Below, piece by piece: positions 25,801 through 36,960 of a stretch of DNA of 64,000 nucleotides. The stretch lies in the NCBI GenBank assembly GCA_018857735.1, contig JABMCL010002105.1, positions 311,375 through 375,374 of the forward strand, given 5' to 3'. Position numbers and translations under genes: made by a program. The notes below the pieces were generated by a model. The model was not told where the DNA came from. It was given only the letters and a program-made list of their open reading frames with translations, and ran no database searches. Origin of the DNA: Alviniconcha marisindica. Lineage: Eukaryota; Mollusca; Gastropoda; Provannidae. The first letter of the stretch is position 1, and each line of letters opens with the position of its first letter.

Positions 25801-28800
25801 TTTATTCTGATGTAAGTTTTATTGACAGTTATATTTTGTACATTGTGTTAGTTGTGATTTAGTTGTACGAATCTGCTTATAGATAGGTGCAAGCCACGCT
25901 TCCCACTCTTGTTGTAAATTAAATAAGTCATGTGTGTACATTTTGTTTATACGGTTTAAAAGGTTGTAACTGTAGCTTTTATTTGATGTATTTCATGTTT
26001 TAATTAGTTTAGTTATTGTTGAGGAAACTGTATTTGTGCGGGCCAAGGAAACACAATTGTCAGCCATTTTGTGGTCCAGAGGGCTGATTGCATTGTAGCG
26101 ATAGCGTGTGTTCTTTGCGGCCCGCGCAGTTCTCTTATCTATGCGTGCGCGTGAGGATTTTGGGTGTGCTGAGAAAATTGTCTGCTGCTGTAGAATAAAG
26201 CCTGTTTGCCATCGCCGCCTGCTGTGGTCTCCATTTTGACTGACTCCACTGCCTGTGTCCTGTCCTGTCCTTCTACGCGGCTATTCCCCACCATTACATT
26301 TAGTATTTAAATATTTGCTAATGCTTAGTGTTTGTCCCAGTAATATCACTGGACTGTTTGTCCTAATAATATCACTGGAATATATGTATAATTTAAAAAA
26401 AGAAAAAAGAAAAGAAATTACAACAGTACAAGCCATTTGGAGTTGCCCAACAAATCCCTGACCATAACTTCAATGCAAACAAGGATCAGCTGTAGGAAAT
26501 AGTGGCATATTTTAGTGCAGCTTTCATTCAGTAGGACCCTGAAACTGCTAGAGACAGAATGGGGAAAATGCCCCTGAGACAGAGGAAAATGCCTCTGCTG
26601 TCTTTTTTCTTTATATTTTTGCCTCACAAGTTAGTAATTTGATTTTGACATTCTGTCAACTGAACAGTCATCTCCGTTTTACATGTGTATGCATGTCCAT
26701 TAGTTGTTTTAAGAACTATAACAGAGTTTCAGATCTGGTCCAAAAGAATGCTATTTATTAGGACAAAACAATATATTTGTCCTAATAAATAGCGATCTTT
26801 TGAACCTTTTGTGTGTTTGGATCTTGTTTTAGAATGCTAGCAGTCATTCTTGTTTCAGATTTTTTTAGATCTGGTGCTCAGTGATACTAATAGCCGTAGC
26901 AAACCAGTTTACAACTGGAAAAAAATCTGAAACCAAACACTTTTGCTGGTGGGACGGGGGTGGGTGGGGAAGAGCACCCAATGATGAAAGATAGGCATGA
27001 AGAATATGTAAATATGTTAAAGAAAGAAAGATTCCTTCCCATTTTAACATTTTGTCTTTTGTCACACCCACAAGTGGCTGGGTGTTAAACATCTGATAAC
27101 AAATACTTTGTTGGATGTATGTGGTGTACCTGAGCATTTACCTTTTTTTGTGTGTGTGCAAATTTGTGGATTGTAATTGTCAACTTTTGATTTCTTGTGG
27201 TTTATTTCTACAAGAAATTTGTAACATTTCATTATGTATATATATGTATTTAAACAGGTTGTCAGCATGTAATGCATGGGTCTTTGCTTGTGATTTCTAG
27301 TTTGGTTTGGTGTTTGGTAGTAGTACTAGTAGCTAGTCTTTGTTTGAGGATTGTTTTTGACTGATGTATTCATTATGGGGTTGGATAAAATAGATGTGCA
27401 TGGTTTAGAGTGTGTGTGTGTGCCGCATCTTCCGTCCCATACTTGTGCTACTTCCCGCCCCACTTCCAGCCTCCCCCTAAATACACCACTACTGTGCATG
27501 GGTTAACAGTCCACAGCTGTCCGTCTTTTATTGGAATTGTGTTTTTTACACTTTGGTCAGGTTGAAACTGGTTGACCCCTATGGCACCATCCTCACGTAT
27601 CCTCCCGAACACTTCACAGTCAGCCACTGTAGGCATGAGATAGTTTGGACCAAGGTCTTCATTAAGTAATCATATCCTTAAACTCCGAGAAGTCATGTGC
27701 ATGTACCTGTTAGAATGTGAGATTGCTTGGTTGGCCCCTCTTGGTATGTAAAATCCAAGAGCACATTCTAAAATAGAAATGAAGCTATGGTGTGGATTCA
27801 GTACGCTTGCTACATGTGTGGCTGCCCTGGGTTTTCATTCCTGTACTAACAGGATTAGAGTGCAGCGTTGGATGGCTATGGTTTTCATCCCACTTTTTCC
27901 ACCCATGCAGTTTTACACTTTCAGTTTTGTGCACCTGCTACTTGTTTTTACTTATGTTTAGCATAACAATGGGTGTAAAACAAAACTGCTCATGATCTTT
28001 TTCAAAGATGTTTTATGTTTTACATAGCTGTCCCCTGCCGCCTTCCCTCCATAACAGGTTTAATGGAGGGTATGCTGCTGTCATCTTTATGCCTTGTCTG
28101 CATTTCCATTTTTGTGTTGTGAGGGGGGTGTCCAAGAAGTATCTTTGTTAACACTAAATTGGGCAACCGAGTCTGGTTTGAATTATGATGGCGATCATTA
28201 AGAACTAGAGGATCATGTGAAAGGACAGATTGCTGTCTTCAGGGTCAAGGTAAAGTGATTCTTAAGCTCCTCAGAAACATCTTCTGAATTGCTAAACCTT
28301 TTGTATTGTGAACCACTCGTAAACTCTTTCTGGTAAGCATCATTATGCTGGTGTGTCATCCCCGGATGGAGTGTCACGCAAAAGACTGAGTTGCTGTCGT
28401 CCACATTAAACTGACAAAGTAGTAAGGTCATGAGGTCTAAATCCTAAAAATGACTCTCTACCCCATACCTTCTGAACTATGCAGCGTGTTCTCCCCAAAC
28501 TTGGCATGCTGGTGGATCATTACCACAAACGCTGAGTTGTGAAAAGTCTGGGTTGCTGTCTTAGTATCAGCACAGTGTGCTGTCATGAGCTTCAGATCCT
28601 CAAAGAAATGTGTCCAGCACATGTATCTGCTACAACATTTTGCAACCAAACTGGGTATGTGGGTACATCATTTGTAACCACAGTGTAACAGTTTGGATGG
28701 CAATAGTCAAGGTCAAGGGTCAAGGCCTTATGTTGTCCAGCTTTTATAGATCTTCTCAGCTGCTGAATTTTCTTTTACTAAAGTCAGTGTTATGTGTGTG

Positions 28801-28811
28801 TGTGTGTGTGT

Positions 28812-28881
<70 letters not shown>

Positions 28882-31800
28882 TGCAGAAAGATTATGTTGT
28901 GTCAGAATTTAGGTCCTGAAATTGAGTAGCTTTTGAAATATATTTTTTTAACTGTGGAGACTATTGTTTCCAACTTGATATGCTGGTTTATCATAAAAGG
29001 GAGAACTGTATATATATAAAAAAATAGTGTGCGTAAGTCATTAATCTGTGTAGGGGTGGGTGGGTAGGTGTAAACTATTTCTTATTGTGTATGAAGGCAC
29101 AGGATCTTTAGTGTAGGGATTTATTTTTATTTATCTTGATAGGTTCTTTTTAGATATAAAATTCAAAATACAGTGAAACTTGTTGTTGTTGTTTATTTTT
29201 GGTTGGTGGGTGCAAAAGCATTCCAATGATGACAGTAACTGATCACACTATTTTAGTGCCTTATAGTCAGTCTTAAAATGGATCCTGTTCTGCCTGAAAA
29301 CTTGCTTCACCATTTGAAGGCATCTGTTAAATGCGTCAGGGTCATAATGGGTGAAGGGAAAAAGCTTTAGTTATTCACTGTTGTTAATGATCTTTCTGTA
29401 CTCTCCTCTTGTAGCTGGAAGCCGATTGTGGACTACATTGATGCCCAGTTTGACGCATTCCTCCAGGAAGAGTTGAAGATCAAGCGCATGTTGCACAGTT
29501 ACCATGATAGCAGAGTCCATGCCTGCCTCTACTTTGTTGCTCCCACTGGCCACTCGTAAGTAGTTCATTGTCTTTTCTGTTTTTTTTTTAAAATCTACTA
29601 AATTTACATATGTGTATATAAACAGGGGTCGCGCTCATTGCAAAAGTTTGCGTAAATATTTCATTTTTCGAGTACCATGCGCATTTTAGCCACATCACTG
29701 CATCACCGTACGCAAAGTGACAACACCGATTAAACAAGTTATGGCTCACTGGTGTCCGCTGCATCACTCAGCACTAGATCTACCCGCAAACTCAGTGTCA
29801 TCTCAGCCGTGCAAGTCCAGTCAATGAAGAGTGGAATCTATATGAAATAAACGCGTAGGCTACCGTAATTTTTGGTCTAGATAAGGCGACGGTGATACTT
29901 GTCCCCCCTAAAATCTGATCCATGCGCCTTATAGTCGGTAGCGCCCTGTCTGTGAATAAAGTCTGCATACTTTTCCAAAAAATGAAAATGATTAATTTGA
30001 AACCGAATCCATATGAACCCATATAGATCTGGAAGAAAATCGGTCTCCGTATCTGACTGGCCATAAATCACGTATTTTCAGTGCCAAACTGATCAGTAAT
30101 ATTTTCTGGTTAGTCAACAGAGGACATGATCCCAGACATGGAATTTGGAACAACCCAGTGTGCCTAGTTTGTCCGTGTATAATATTATCAGAATTTACTC
30201 AAAGGTAGAAGACTATGAAACCGAAAACAAAACATGTGTCGACACCGGAATACGAGTGAGAGAAAATGGCGGCAGCGTCGACTTCAACTTCATCTCATTA
30301 CTAAATTCCACGGCCAACATTGTCTGCTGCAGTTCATCCTCAGAAAATGATGCCACGTACACTATTCCGATCTATGCAAACTTTTTGTGAACAACAAATT
30401 TACTGAACGTTTTCACTTGTTTTGTGCACGAATAGACCTTCTTTTTATTATTTTCATCTGCTCACTTTATAGCCAATCAGGTTACTCCATCATTTTGGCT
30501 TTGTATGTGCATTAATTTTAGGACATCCTGTAAGTTTGTTTTGTGCGATTGACGCAAAATACGTAATGTTTCACGTCGGTTGGCGCAAATCGCTAAAAGG
30601 CAGCGCGACCCCTGATGAAAAATGTATGTAATGGAAATGATCCTAACACAGTGAAAGCAACTTCAGGCCAGTGCAGGACAAGGAGGGTTGGAAGGAGGTG
30701 GTGCACCACCGCCATTTGCATGGGTCATGTAGTTGTTGCTATGGCAAAGCTCCTCCACAAGCCAACATCAAATGATGCCTGGTTTGTTTATGTTTGTATT
30801 AATTTCATTTGTGTTTCAGCCTGAAAGCTCTGGATCTTGTGACAATGAAGAAACTGGACAGCAAGGTCAACATTATACCAGTGATCGCAAAGGCTGACAC
30901 CATCACCAAGTCGGAGCTCAACAAGTTCAAGGCTAAGGTAAACTGACAGTGCAGAGTAGCAGTAATACTAATAGTTGCCCTGGTGGGTTACCATGGATGC
31001 AGAAATTAAGGTTGCCTCTGCTGAGGGTCTAGAGCTGTCAAAGGTTGTCTCTTTCAAGCCTGGAGTAGGCCAGACTATAGCTTTTGCATGCTTTCCCCAC
31101 TGTCAGGAATTCTGCTTTTCCTATTTCTGCCTCTCCAGATTATTCCGCTTCATTTCTTCACAATCTCCTTAAAAGTCACATCAGAGTTTTAGAATATTTT
31201 GCCTTGCGCTTGATATGACTTTCATGATTGACTGGGCGTTAACTAGTAAAGGTTTGTGATTTTGGTACCAGCAGAACTGTTTTTGTTTTGTTTTAGATTC
31301 TGACAGTCACACTAGAGATGATTTTTAGATCCTGACATGGAAAGAGTAATGGTTTTAGATTTCTGTGTTTTAATAGCTTTTATTTAGAGTTTTTTTTCTT
31401 TCTAAGACCTGCATGGGGGAAAGTCCTGTTCGACCTGGGAAACGCAGGTCCTTGATTTGATATTTTTAAAATAAATTGTCAATAATTTATGACTTGCACA
31501 ACAACAAAGATTGGATGATGAATATTAACTGTGGGGAGAAAGAGGAAAAAAGACTTTATTGGAGACCATGTGAATGAGATCTTTAAAGCTTGCTTGGTGG
31601 TAACATTCATTGGGCTGGACACCCATGCCAGCTGTGGCGTCCTTGACTGAATTGCATGGTGACACTGACTGGGGTGTCAGAGTTCAAACTGCAAACTGTA
31701 TTTTCTCAGGCAGTGTTTGAGCAAGTTCAGACTTTATATGACTGGTTTTCTTGTTTTTCAGATCATGAGTGAACTGATGGCAAATGGAGTTCAGATCTAC

Positions 31801-34800
31801 CATTTCCCTGTAGATGATGAGACTGTGGCAGATACCAATAACACTATGAACGTAAGTAAAGTTGTTTTTTTGTGGCAAATTGGAGTGGGTTTGGGCCATG
31901 GTTGTGGCTTATGGAGATACATAACTGTCAGATGGACAGAGAGGGGTTGAGGAACCACCCAGCTCCACAGAAAGAAACTTGCTTGGAGGTAACTAGCTGA
32001 ACACACTTCAGAGCTGTTAAGAGTTAGGGTGCCTCCATTTGCTGTGTCTGGCTTCCTGCCATCAAGCTGAGACAGGTGAAAATGGAGTTGTTTTTGTTAC
32101 AGTCGCACCTGCCCTTTGCTGTGGTGGGCAGTAATGATGAGGTGAAGATCGGCAACAAGATGGTCAAGGCACGCCAGTATCCTTGGGGCACTGTTCAAGG
32201 TATTTACGTTTGGAATCCAACACCACAGCCAGTCAGAACGCTTGTGGAGAGTGTTGGATTTTTCTTACTCGTCTTGATTCAGTTAAAGGTCCAAACAGTT
32301 TGAAATGGTGACATTGCTTATTTGTTATTATTTATGACCTGCCAGCTACACTCTTCCTCTGATACTTCCGTTCTTTGTCTTCCCTTTGTGTGCATGCACT
32401 CACTTGGTCAGGTATCTTTTTCTTATGCTGCACCGTCTGTCTGGAAGAGTCTCCCTTGCAAAGTTAGATCATCAGACACACTCACATCTTTCAAATCATC
32501 TTTGAAATCTCGCCTCTTGAAGCTATCCTACTGACTGCATGTGCCAAAATGTTTGGTGTTCACAACTGCCCGTGGCAGCCCCCAGTACATTTTTTAACAG
32601 GCTGAAGACAAACCTGGATCTTTGAGTGGAACTTGGCAATGGGCTGAAGGCCTCAACCCTGGTTCTTTCACCAGGCAGAGGAATTGTGCATTTAATTAAG
32701 CACACTTGCAGAAGTTTGTTTTGGCTGTGTTTTGGTTCTTCGCTTTGTAATAGACTATGTGCTCTAATTTGGAGAAATAGCACATAATATAGAATATGTT
32801 ATTATTATCATTACTATATGAGCATTTGCTTGGTTTTGTTTTTTGTGGCCAGGGAGTTGATTATAAAATGCTGTTGTTGGTGTGTTTCAGTGGAGAATGA
32901 GAATCACTGTGACTTTGTCAAACTACGTGAGATGCTGATCCGAACTAACATGGAGGATCTGAGAGAGACAACCCACTATCGTCATTATGAACTTTACCGC
33001 AGGCACAAGCTGGAGGACATGGGATTCTCTGATTCCGACACCCGCAGGTTAGTCCAACTCTTTTCACAGTTTCACACCTTCTCTTTCAAATATTTGTTTC
33101 TTGTTTTCCACCCTACTTAAATCAAACACAGCTACAATAAACAAACAAACAGTAATTGTTTTACAATATTTTTTACTATACTGGGGGGTGGACGTTGAAG
33201 GACCTTTTAAGGCAAAAGATGACAAAGTCAGTACTCCTGGTGAAGCATCCAAAGCTGTAACATGGCCACTCCACACGTGTAATAAAAGAAAGCCTTGTAG
33301 AGTCTCAGTGGAGAGGACCTTTATTCCTGCGTCCTTGGTACCCTATTGCCGACAATCAAAAGAACACACACACACCCACACAGAAGGAATAGGCTGAATA
33401 GCACAAAAAGTCAGGTTTTACAATTAATCACAAAACAATCAACACTTTTTGTGCTTTACTAGCAGCACTGCGAGTGAGTTATGTCAGCAACGGGGAAAGT
33501 TTCGGCCATTTGTTTTTGGCATGCACCTGTTTCTTTTTTATTAATGTAAAAAATACCTGTTCGTTTGTTCTGAACATTTTCAGAAAACATCCTGAAGTAA
33601 ATAACTGAACTGTTTGATTATATGTTAGTGTAACTTTTGTTAATGTTTTTGAAGGAGCATTCTTTCCCGGTGAGTTTGGTTGTTTTTTACTTGCTGACAA
33701 ACATTTCCTGCACCACTTTTTTCATCTTCTGCCTTTTCTGTGTTAAAAAAGTTACCAATAAAGCAAAGAAAGAAAGAAAGAAGTACAATAAAGAGAAATA
33801 CCTCTTGTAAAAATGTAATATATATATTCTTGTCTAAAAAATATAAAGCCTTCAGATGGTTTCTTAACTGGCATTAAAACCCAGCCTTTGTAATGACTGA
33901 AAGACACAAAAAGTTGGGAAAGAACACTCTTTAACGTGGCAAAACATAACAGTGCGCACAGTTTTTAGCACAAATATGCCCTTTGTCTCGGCAGTGAACA
34001 AACAAGAGTAATACACAGACAATGAAGAAGTAGAAGACTTTTAATTGCATCATCGTTATGTGACATTCCCATTAAGAAAAGACTATTGAGGATGTCCTTG
34101 GTCCTCCCTTTCGTTGTTCTTGGGTATATTATGTCATCAGTGTTTGTTCATTTGAAGGATAAAGGCATTTATGCTGAATGTTTGCTCATTCTTTCCAGTT
34201 GAAAAGTGTTCTTTCCTGACGTCTCTGTGTTTTGATCTTTTCTTCTGAATGCTGGCAGTCAACTATGTTTTTAGTTTGGTTTGTAATAATTAGTCTGCAT
34301 TGGGCAGACAGCTGGCTGGCTTGGGCTATGATCTGCTTGCATAACACTTTTTGTTAATGAGTGTGCCACTCAAGGGTAAGAATAAGCTTTTCCAGAAGCA
34401 TAACATTATCTTTTCTCAAACACTGTTACAGTAAGATCTGTCAAACCTTTCGTCATGCTGTATATAGCTCTGCCTGTCCATGGTGTTTCTTTGAGTACTT
34501 TGCAATAATGGGGCAGTCTGAAGGAAAACAACAGAAAGCTACTCCTTCAAAAACATTTTTTTCAAGTCAAACCTCATCAAAGTCATTTTCTCTCTCTTCC
34601 AGTTCTTGATTTTCATGAAGGTAACTGAAACTGGTATAAAATTGTATTTTTAATAATTATGGAAAATACTTTTTGTTGTTGTTGCCAGTTTGGGTTACCT
34701 TTCGTCAGATTTCAAGATCTTAGCCCCTGAAAGTGAAAGTAAACGCTGCCTTTAAAAAAAAAAAGTTTTCATCCAGTCAAGCTGAAACTACATGGTTGTT

Positions 34801-36171
34801 GTGTAATGGACATGATTGTGAACACATTGCTTGAATTAACTTGAAGATAATTGACATGTTTTTAGCCTGTGGCATTTTTTTCTTTTTTTTCTTTCAATGT
34901 TGACTTTTACTCAGATGATGTAAATGTGATGACTTTGCATGATGATCACTATCAAGCTTTATTAGTTTATACTGGCTGTAATGACCATGAGTCATTTTCA
35001 AGGTAGCACGAGGTAGTAGGGAAAGTTTAAGTTTTGAATGTGCATCAACAGAGCTCTTCTTTAGATTTGTTTCTGTTTGAAAGACTTGTTTATCTGTTGC
35101 TGGTTGGTGTTTTGAGCTGGAAAGGAGTTGATTGAGCTTTAACAATACAACAGTCATGAACTACTTAAAAGAACATTCAGTGTAATGTACTTCACTTACT
35201 TTTAGTCAATAAAAAAAAATAATTAAACATCAGAAATTAGTCATAAATGAATAAAAATGTTTGACACAATAACAATAACATAATGCAGTAATTCAACCTT
35301 CGCTGTAGAGTGAAGAAGCAAGAATTACTCTTGTGCATATGTTTGGGTCCATGCATGTGCAGTCATGCAGAGCATTTATAACAAAATTAATAAAAACTCT
35401 TTCTTTTATTTTGGAACCAGTAAAAGTTAAAATGACTGAGCGCAGCTGGCTGGTATGTAGAGGTCTACTTCAGTCACCAGTAAAGGTTATAATAGACTGT
35501 CCTAGTCTATGTCCCTAAACATGTTTCAGTCTATGTGTATAAAGTTATAAACAGATACTTTTGGGTGCAGTCCTTATTGACTTGTATTTGTGCATAACTG
35601 CTCTGCGATCCTGGTGCAGCCTGTCGGAGACCTATGAGCTGAAGCGTCAAGAGCACATCAGCAACCTGCAGAAGAAAGAGGAAGAGATGAGACAAACTTT
35701 TGTCATCCGTGTCAAGGAAAAGGAAGGAGAACTCAAAGAAGCTGAGAAAGAGGTAAGGGGTCTCATTGTTGCCACCTCATTTAAAATTGTTGGGTACACC
35801 AGAAAACACTAGTCGGCTTCTTTTAATTGCAAGAAATAAAGAATTGAAAAATATAATGAAAGTTACATGCTTTCTGCTTTTTGAATGTGCTCAAAGTGAA
35901 CATTTGCTCTTCTTTTTTACAGCCTTTTTTGTGTGAAGACTTTCAGGCAAGCTGGGCTGCTTTTTTGAGTCTGTGTCAACAAATTAATGTTCAGTGTATT
36001 GCTTGTTTTCAGTTGCATGCCCGATTTGACCAGCTGAAGAAACAACATGCAGATGAGAAAAAGAAAATTGAGGACAGCCGCAAACGCTTGGAGGATGAAA
36101 TCAATGTGTTCAACCAGCGTAAAGCTGCTGTGGAAGCTCAACACTCCACCATGGGAAAGAAAAAGAAGTAA
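16171..36171 (+). CDS. SEPT11-like: Septin, SEPT6/8/10/11 group (complete, with alternative exons 4a/4b)
   Basis: Eleven coding exons per transcript join with perfect phase agreement into 1236 coding bases (411 residues; vertebrate relatives are about 430). Septins are GTP-binding proteins that form hetero-oligomeric filaments at the cell cortex, cytokinesis furrow and membranes. Visible landmarks: the septin-specific [18 protein letters not shown] start, P-loop GETGIGKS (residues 49-56), G3 DTTG or DSVG at 101-104, G4 AKAD (184-187), the septin unique element around [13 protein letters not shown] to HYELYR (about 247-300), and a charged C-terminal coiled coil (about 318-400) ending in a short lysine tail. 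The coiled coil and N-terminus place it in the SEPT6 group, whose human members are regarded as weak or inactive GTPases. Recognition is from memory of the family; no search was run. Confidence 0.95.
16652..21085. mobile_element. Large DNA transposon with terminal inverted repeats in septin intron 1
   Basis: The left end begins CTAGACAAACCTAGG followed by AAAAACATTGG; the right end is its reverse complement, ending at 21085. Similarity continues inward for roughly 70-100 bp with indels (shared AGACGGT, TTTTAAAAGTTATT and CAAATATCATCACAATC). The interior carries the iterated motif TGACGTCCGAYCA in both orientations (near 17453, 17629, 17646, 17847, 18029, 20190, 20375, 20551 and 20723). A damaged LINE (about 18296-19980) interrupts it. 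No transposase was recognised and no clear target-site duplication is visible. Probably non-autonomous or decayed. Confidence 0.7.
18296..19980 (+). mobile_element. Damaged LINE (reverse transcriptase, C-terminal part) inside the TIR element
   Basis: Frame-shifted pieces in ORF2 order: an RT-like [16 protein letters not shown], then [50 protein letters not shown] followed by LEYGNP, and a late [11 protein letters not shown]. This is the layout of the RT palm through the C-terminal zone of Jockey/CR1-type elements. The YADD-like box is lost. Many breaks coincide with over-long homopolymers (C, G, A or T runs), suggesting decay plus a poor consensus sequence. Confidence 0.75.
21678..21798 (+). 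CDS. SEPT11-like: Septin coding exon 2
   Basis: 121 bp, residues 9-48 plus one base. Holds [18 protein letters not shown] and FCFNILCV. Acceptor TTGACAG, donor GTCAGT. Confidence 0.95.
22424..22604. repeat. 45-bp minisatellite, four copies, in septin intron 2
   Basis: Unit CCTAGAAGTAGGACAGACAT and 25 more bases ending CTGAGTCCCTCTCA. Four near-identical copies with one recurrent substitution (AGAAGT to AGCAGT). The period is a multiple of three, so one frame stays open, but this is intronic. Confidence 0.9.
22743..22808. repeat. (TA)n microsatellite
   Basis: About 32 TA units in septin intron 2. Confidence 0.95.
23492..23605 (+). CDS. SEPT11-like: Septin coding exon 3 (P-loop)
   Basis: 114 bp, residues 49-86 plus one base. 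Carries GETGIGKS and the switch-I region [19 protein letters not shown]. Acceptor TGTTTAG, donor GTACTG. Confidence 0.95.
24347..24428 (+). CDS. SEPT11-like: Septin exon 4a (switch II / G3 variant DTTG)
   Basis: 82 bp, entered with one base pending and left with two. Encodes [20 protein letters not shown] and then DQINKAD. Acceptor TTGCAG, donor GTAAAT. Fits exon 3 upstream and exon 5 downstream exactly. It is one of two interchangeable copies; the second lies 139 bp downstream. Confidence 0.9.
24568..24649 (+). CDS. SEPT11-like: Septin exon 4b (switch II / G3 variant DSVG)
   Basis: 82 bp, same phases as exon 4a. Encodes [20 protein letters not shown] and then DQINKED. Acceptor CTTGCAG, donor GTGAGC. 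It differs from 4a at several residues, including T102S and T103V in the G3 motif, R94L and A112E, and at many silent sites. Both copies look intact and functional, so this is an old duplication under constraint. Confidence 0.9.
25049..26298 (+). mobile_element. Solo LTR (probable Ty3/gypsy-like or related) in septin intron 4
   Basis: A 1250-bp block, richer in G+C than its surroundings, begins TGTGAGCAAG and ends ACCATTACA, i.e. TG...CA ends. It is flanked by a 4-bp direct duplication TTTA (25045-25048 and 26299-26302). A polyadenylation hexamer AATAAA lies at 26194-26199, about 100 bp from the 3' end, as expected for R-U5. No internal coding region is attached. The duplication is short, so chance is possible. 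Confidence 0.6.
27448..27636 (-). other. Unassigned coding-like patch in septin intron 4
   Basis: A minus-strand frame contains [20 protein letters not shown] and [19 protein letters not shown]. Composition is protein-like and differs from the AT-rich intron around it. I do not recognise the family; a fragment of a mobile-element ORF is the likeliest explanation. No splice sites support it as a septin exon (wrong strand). Confidence 0.25.
28140..28745. repeat. Degenerate dispersed tandem repeat (CAAGGTCAAGG family)
   Basis: Loosely repeated phrases (CAAACTTGGCATGCTGGTGG, TTGCTGTCTT, GTCAAGGTCAAGGGTCAAGG) recur at irregular spacing. The same style of sequence recurs at 42480-42960 and 47826-48260. 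Unit length is not sharply defined. Confidence 0.4.
28791..28880. repeat. (TG)n/(TA)n compound microsatellite
   Basis: A short TG tract runs into about 33 TA units. Confidence 0.95.
29415..29555 (+). CDS. SEPT11-like: Septin coding exon 5
   Basis: 141 bp, residues 114-160 and a split serine. Holds [16 protein letters not shown] and the family landmark [14 protein letters not shown]. Acceptor CTTGTAG, donor GTAAGT. Confidence 0.95.
29623..30614. mobile_element. hAT-like non-autonomous transposon (MITE-like), 992 bp, septin intron 5
   Basis: Perfect 13-bp inverted termini CAGGGGTCGCGCT. Subterminal TTTGCG/CGCAAA words recur near both ends. CAGGG-type termini are typical of hAT elements, which make 8-bp target duplications; the flanks (TATATAAA and ATGAAAAA) match only partly. 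The interior includes paired words around ATAAGGCGACGG and GCGCCTTATAGTCGG, a sequence type common in animal repeats. No transposase ORF. Confidence 0.7.
30820..30937 (+). CDS. SEPT11-like: Septin coding exon 6 (G4 AKAD)
   Basis: 118 bp, residues 161-200. Reads [20 protein letters not shown] and then [17 protein letters not shown] at 184-187 is the guanine-specificity motif. Acceptor TTTCAG, donor GTAAAC. Confidence 0.95.
31762..31851 (+). CDS. SEPT11-like: Septin coding exon 7
   Basis: 90 bp, residues 201-230, phase 0 at both ends. Reads [20 protein letters not shown] and on to NNTMN. Acceptor TTTTTCAG, donor GTAAGT. Confidence 0.95.
32103..32199 (+). CDS. SEPT11-like: Septin coding exon 8
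   Basis: 97 bp, residues 231-262 plus one base. Reads [20 protein letters not shown] and on to [10 protein letters not shown], the start of the septin unique element. Acceptor TTACAG, donor GTATTT. Confidence 0.95.
32325..32815 (+). mobile_element. 5'-truncated LINE 3' end in septin intron 8
   Basis: A plus-strand frame reads [20 protein letters not shown] followed by [18 protein letters not shown] and a stop, the standard C-terminus of CR1/L2/Jockey-type ORF2. A 3'UTR and an ATTATTATCATTA tail follow. It lies wholly between septin exons 8 and 9, same strand. Confidence 0.8.
32891..33047 (+). CDS. SEPT11-like: Septin coding exon 9
   Basis: 157 bp, residues 263-314 plus two bases. Contains [20 protein letters not shown] and [15 protein letters not shown], the remainder of the septin unique element. 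Acceptor GTTTCAG, donor GTTAGT. Confidence 0.95.
35620..35752 (+). CDS. SEPT11-like: Septin coding exon 10 (coiled coil, first half)
   Basis: 133 bp, residues 315-359. Reads [20 protein letters not shown] and on to ELKEAEKE; heptad-like and highly charged. Acceptor GGTGCAG, donor GTAAGG. Confidence 0.95.
36013..36171 (+). CDS. SEPT11-like: Septin coding exon 11 (coiled coil end and stop)
   Basis: 159 bp including TAA. Residues 360-411: [20 protein letters not shown], more coiled coil, then HSTMGKKKK. Acceptor GTTTTCAG. The tail is shorter than in vertebrate SEPT6/SEPT11. Confidence 0.95.
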   Translation: MHARFDQLKKQHADEKKKIEDSRKRLEDEINVFNQRKAAVEAQHSTMGKKKK

Positions 36172-36960
36172 ACCCAAGTGGACAGAGGCTGCCTTGTCGC
36201 TTCTCAACTCACAACACCTTTCATTATGCAGCCATCATTGATTCATTTGAATGTACGTCAGTGTATTTGCTGCTATTTGTCTGACCAATAATTGAACGGA
36301 ACAAAATGAAAGTTTATTCATGTATTTCATTTAAGTTTTCCATACAAGCTAATTTGATGTTGCATTTAACTTTTTGCTGATATATGGATCATATGAGAGG
36401 TATGGCTTTGTCTACACAACATTAGCTGCATTTATTAATTTATTGTTGTGCACCTAATTGTAACACATCAGTCAAGCATTCATTTTAGTTTTGGGTCTAT
36501 GTGTGAATGTTATGCATGTGCTTCCACTGTTTTCTGATCAACTTTTATACATAGCCTTTTGCACGAGATGTCCACAAGCATTTGAATTTCAAGGTCCAGA
36601 ATCTCAAAAGTGAATTAAATGTTGAACTCAAAAGTAGTGGTGTTTTTTTTCCCCTTCACTTCCTCAATTTCTGTTTCCCTTTAATTGAAATCATGAGATA
36701 TTTTATGTGCCTCTTCAGTGCTAGCTAACACATCTCAGGGCATTTCACTGCAGCACAGTGTTTGTATTGCTTCAGGGAAAATTGCTTCTGTAGATTTGTT
36801 GGTTTGGTAACTGGAATGGAGTTCCATCTGTCTGTTATGATTCATAAATCTTTTGTATTAATGTTTGCTCTTTTTCTTTTAAAAAAATTAGTTTCACTTG
36901 CAGGTTAAATTCTAGTCAGTAGTATCTGCCTGTAAATAAAAAGGCCTTGGCTTTCTTCTG
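36172..36960 (+). other. SEPT11-like: Septin 3'UTR (probable) with polyadenylation signal at 36935-36940
   Basis: About 760 bp after the stop codon comes an AATAAA hexamer. A further AATAAA lies near 37072. The first is the more likely end; cleavage positions are not visible. Confidence 0.5.

Noticed and set aside
24650..29414. A third copy of the septin switch-II exon
   Set aside because: I looked through the intron for another segment encoding a VD-x-x-GFGDQIN core flanked by splice sites and saw none.
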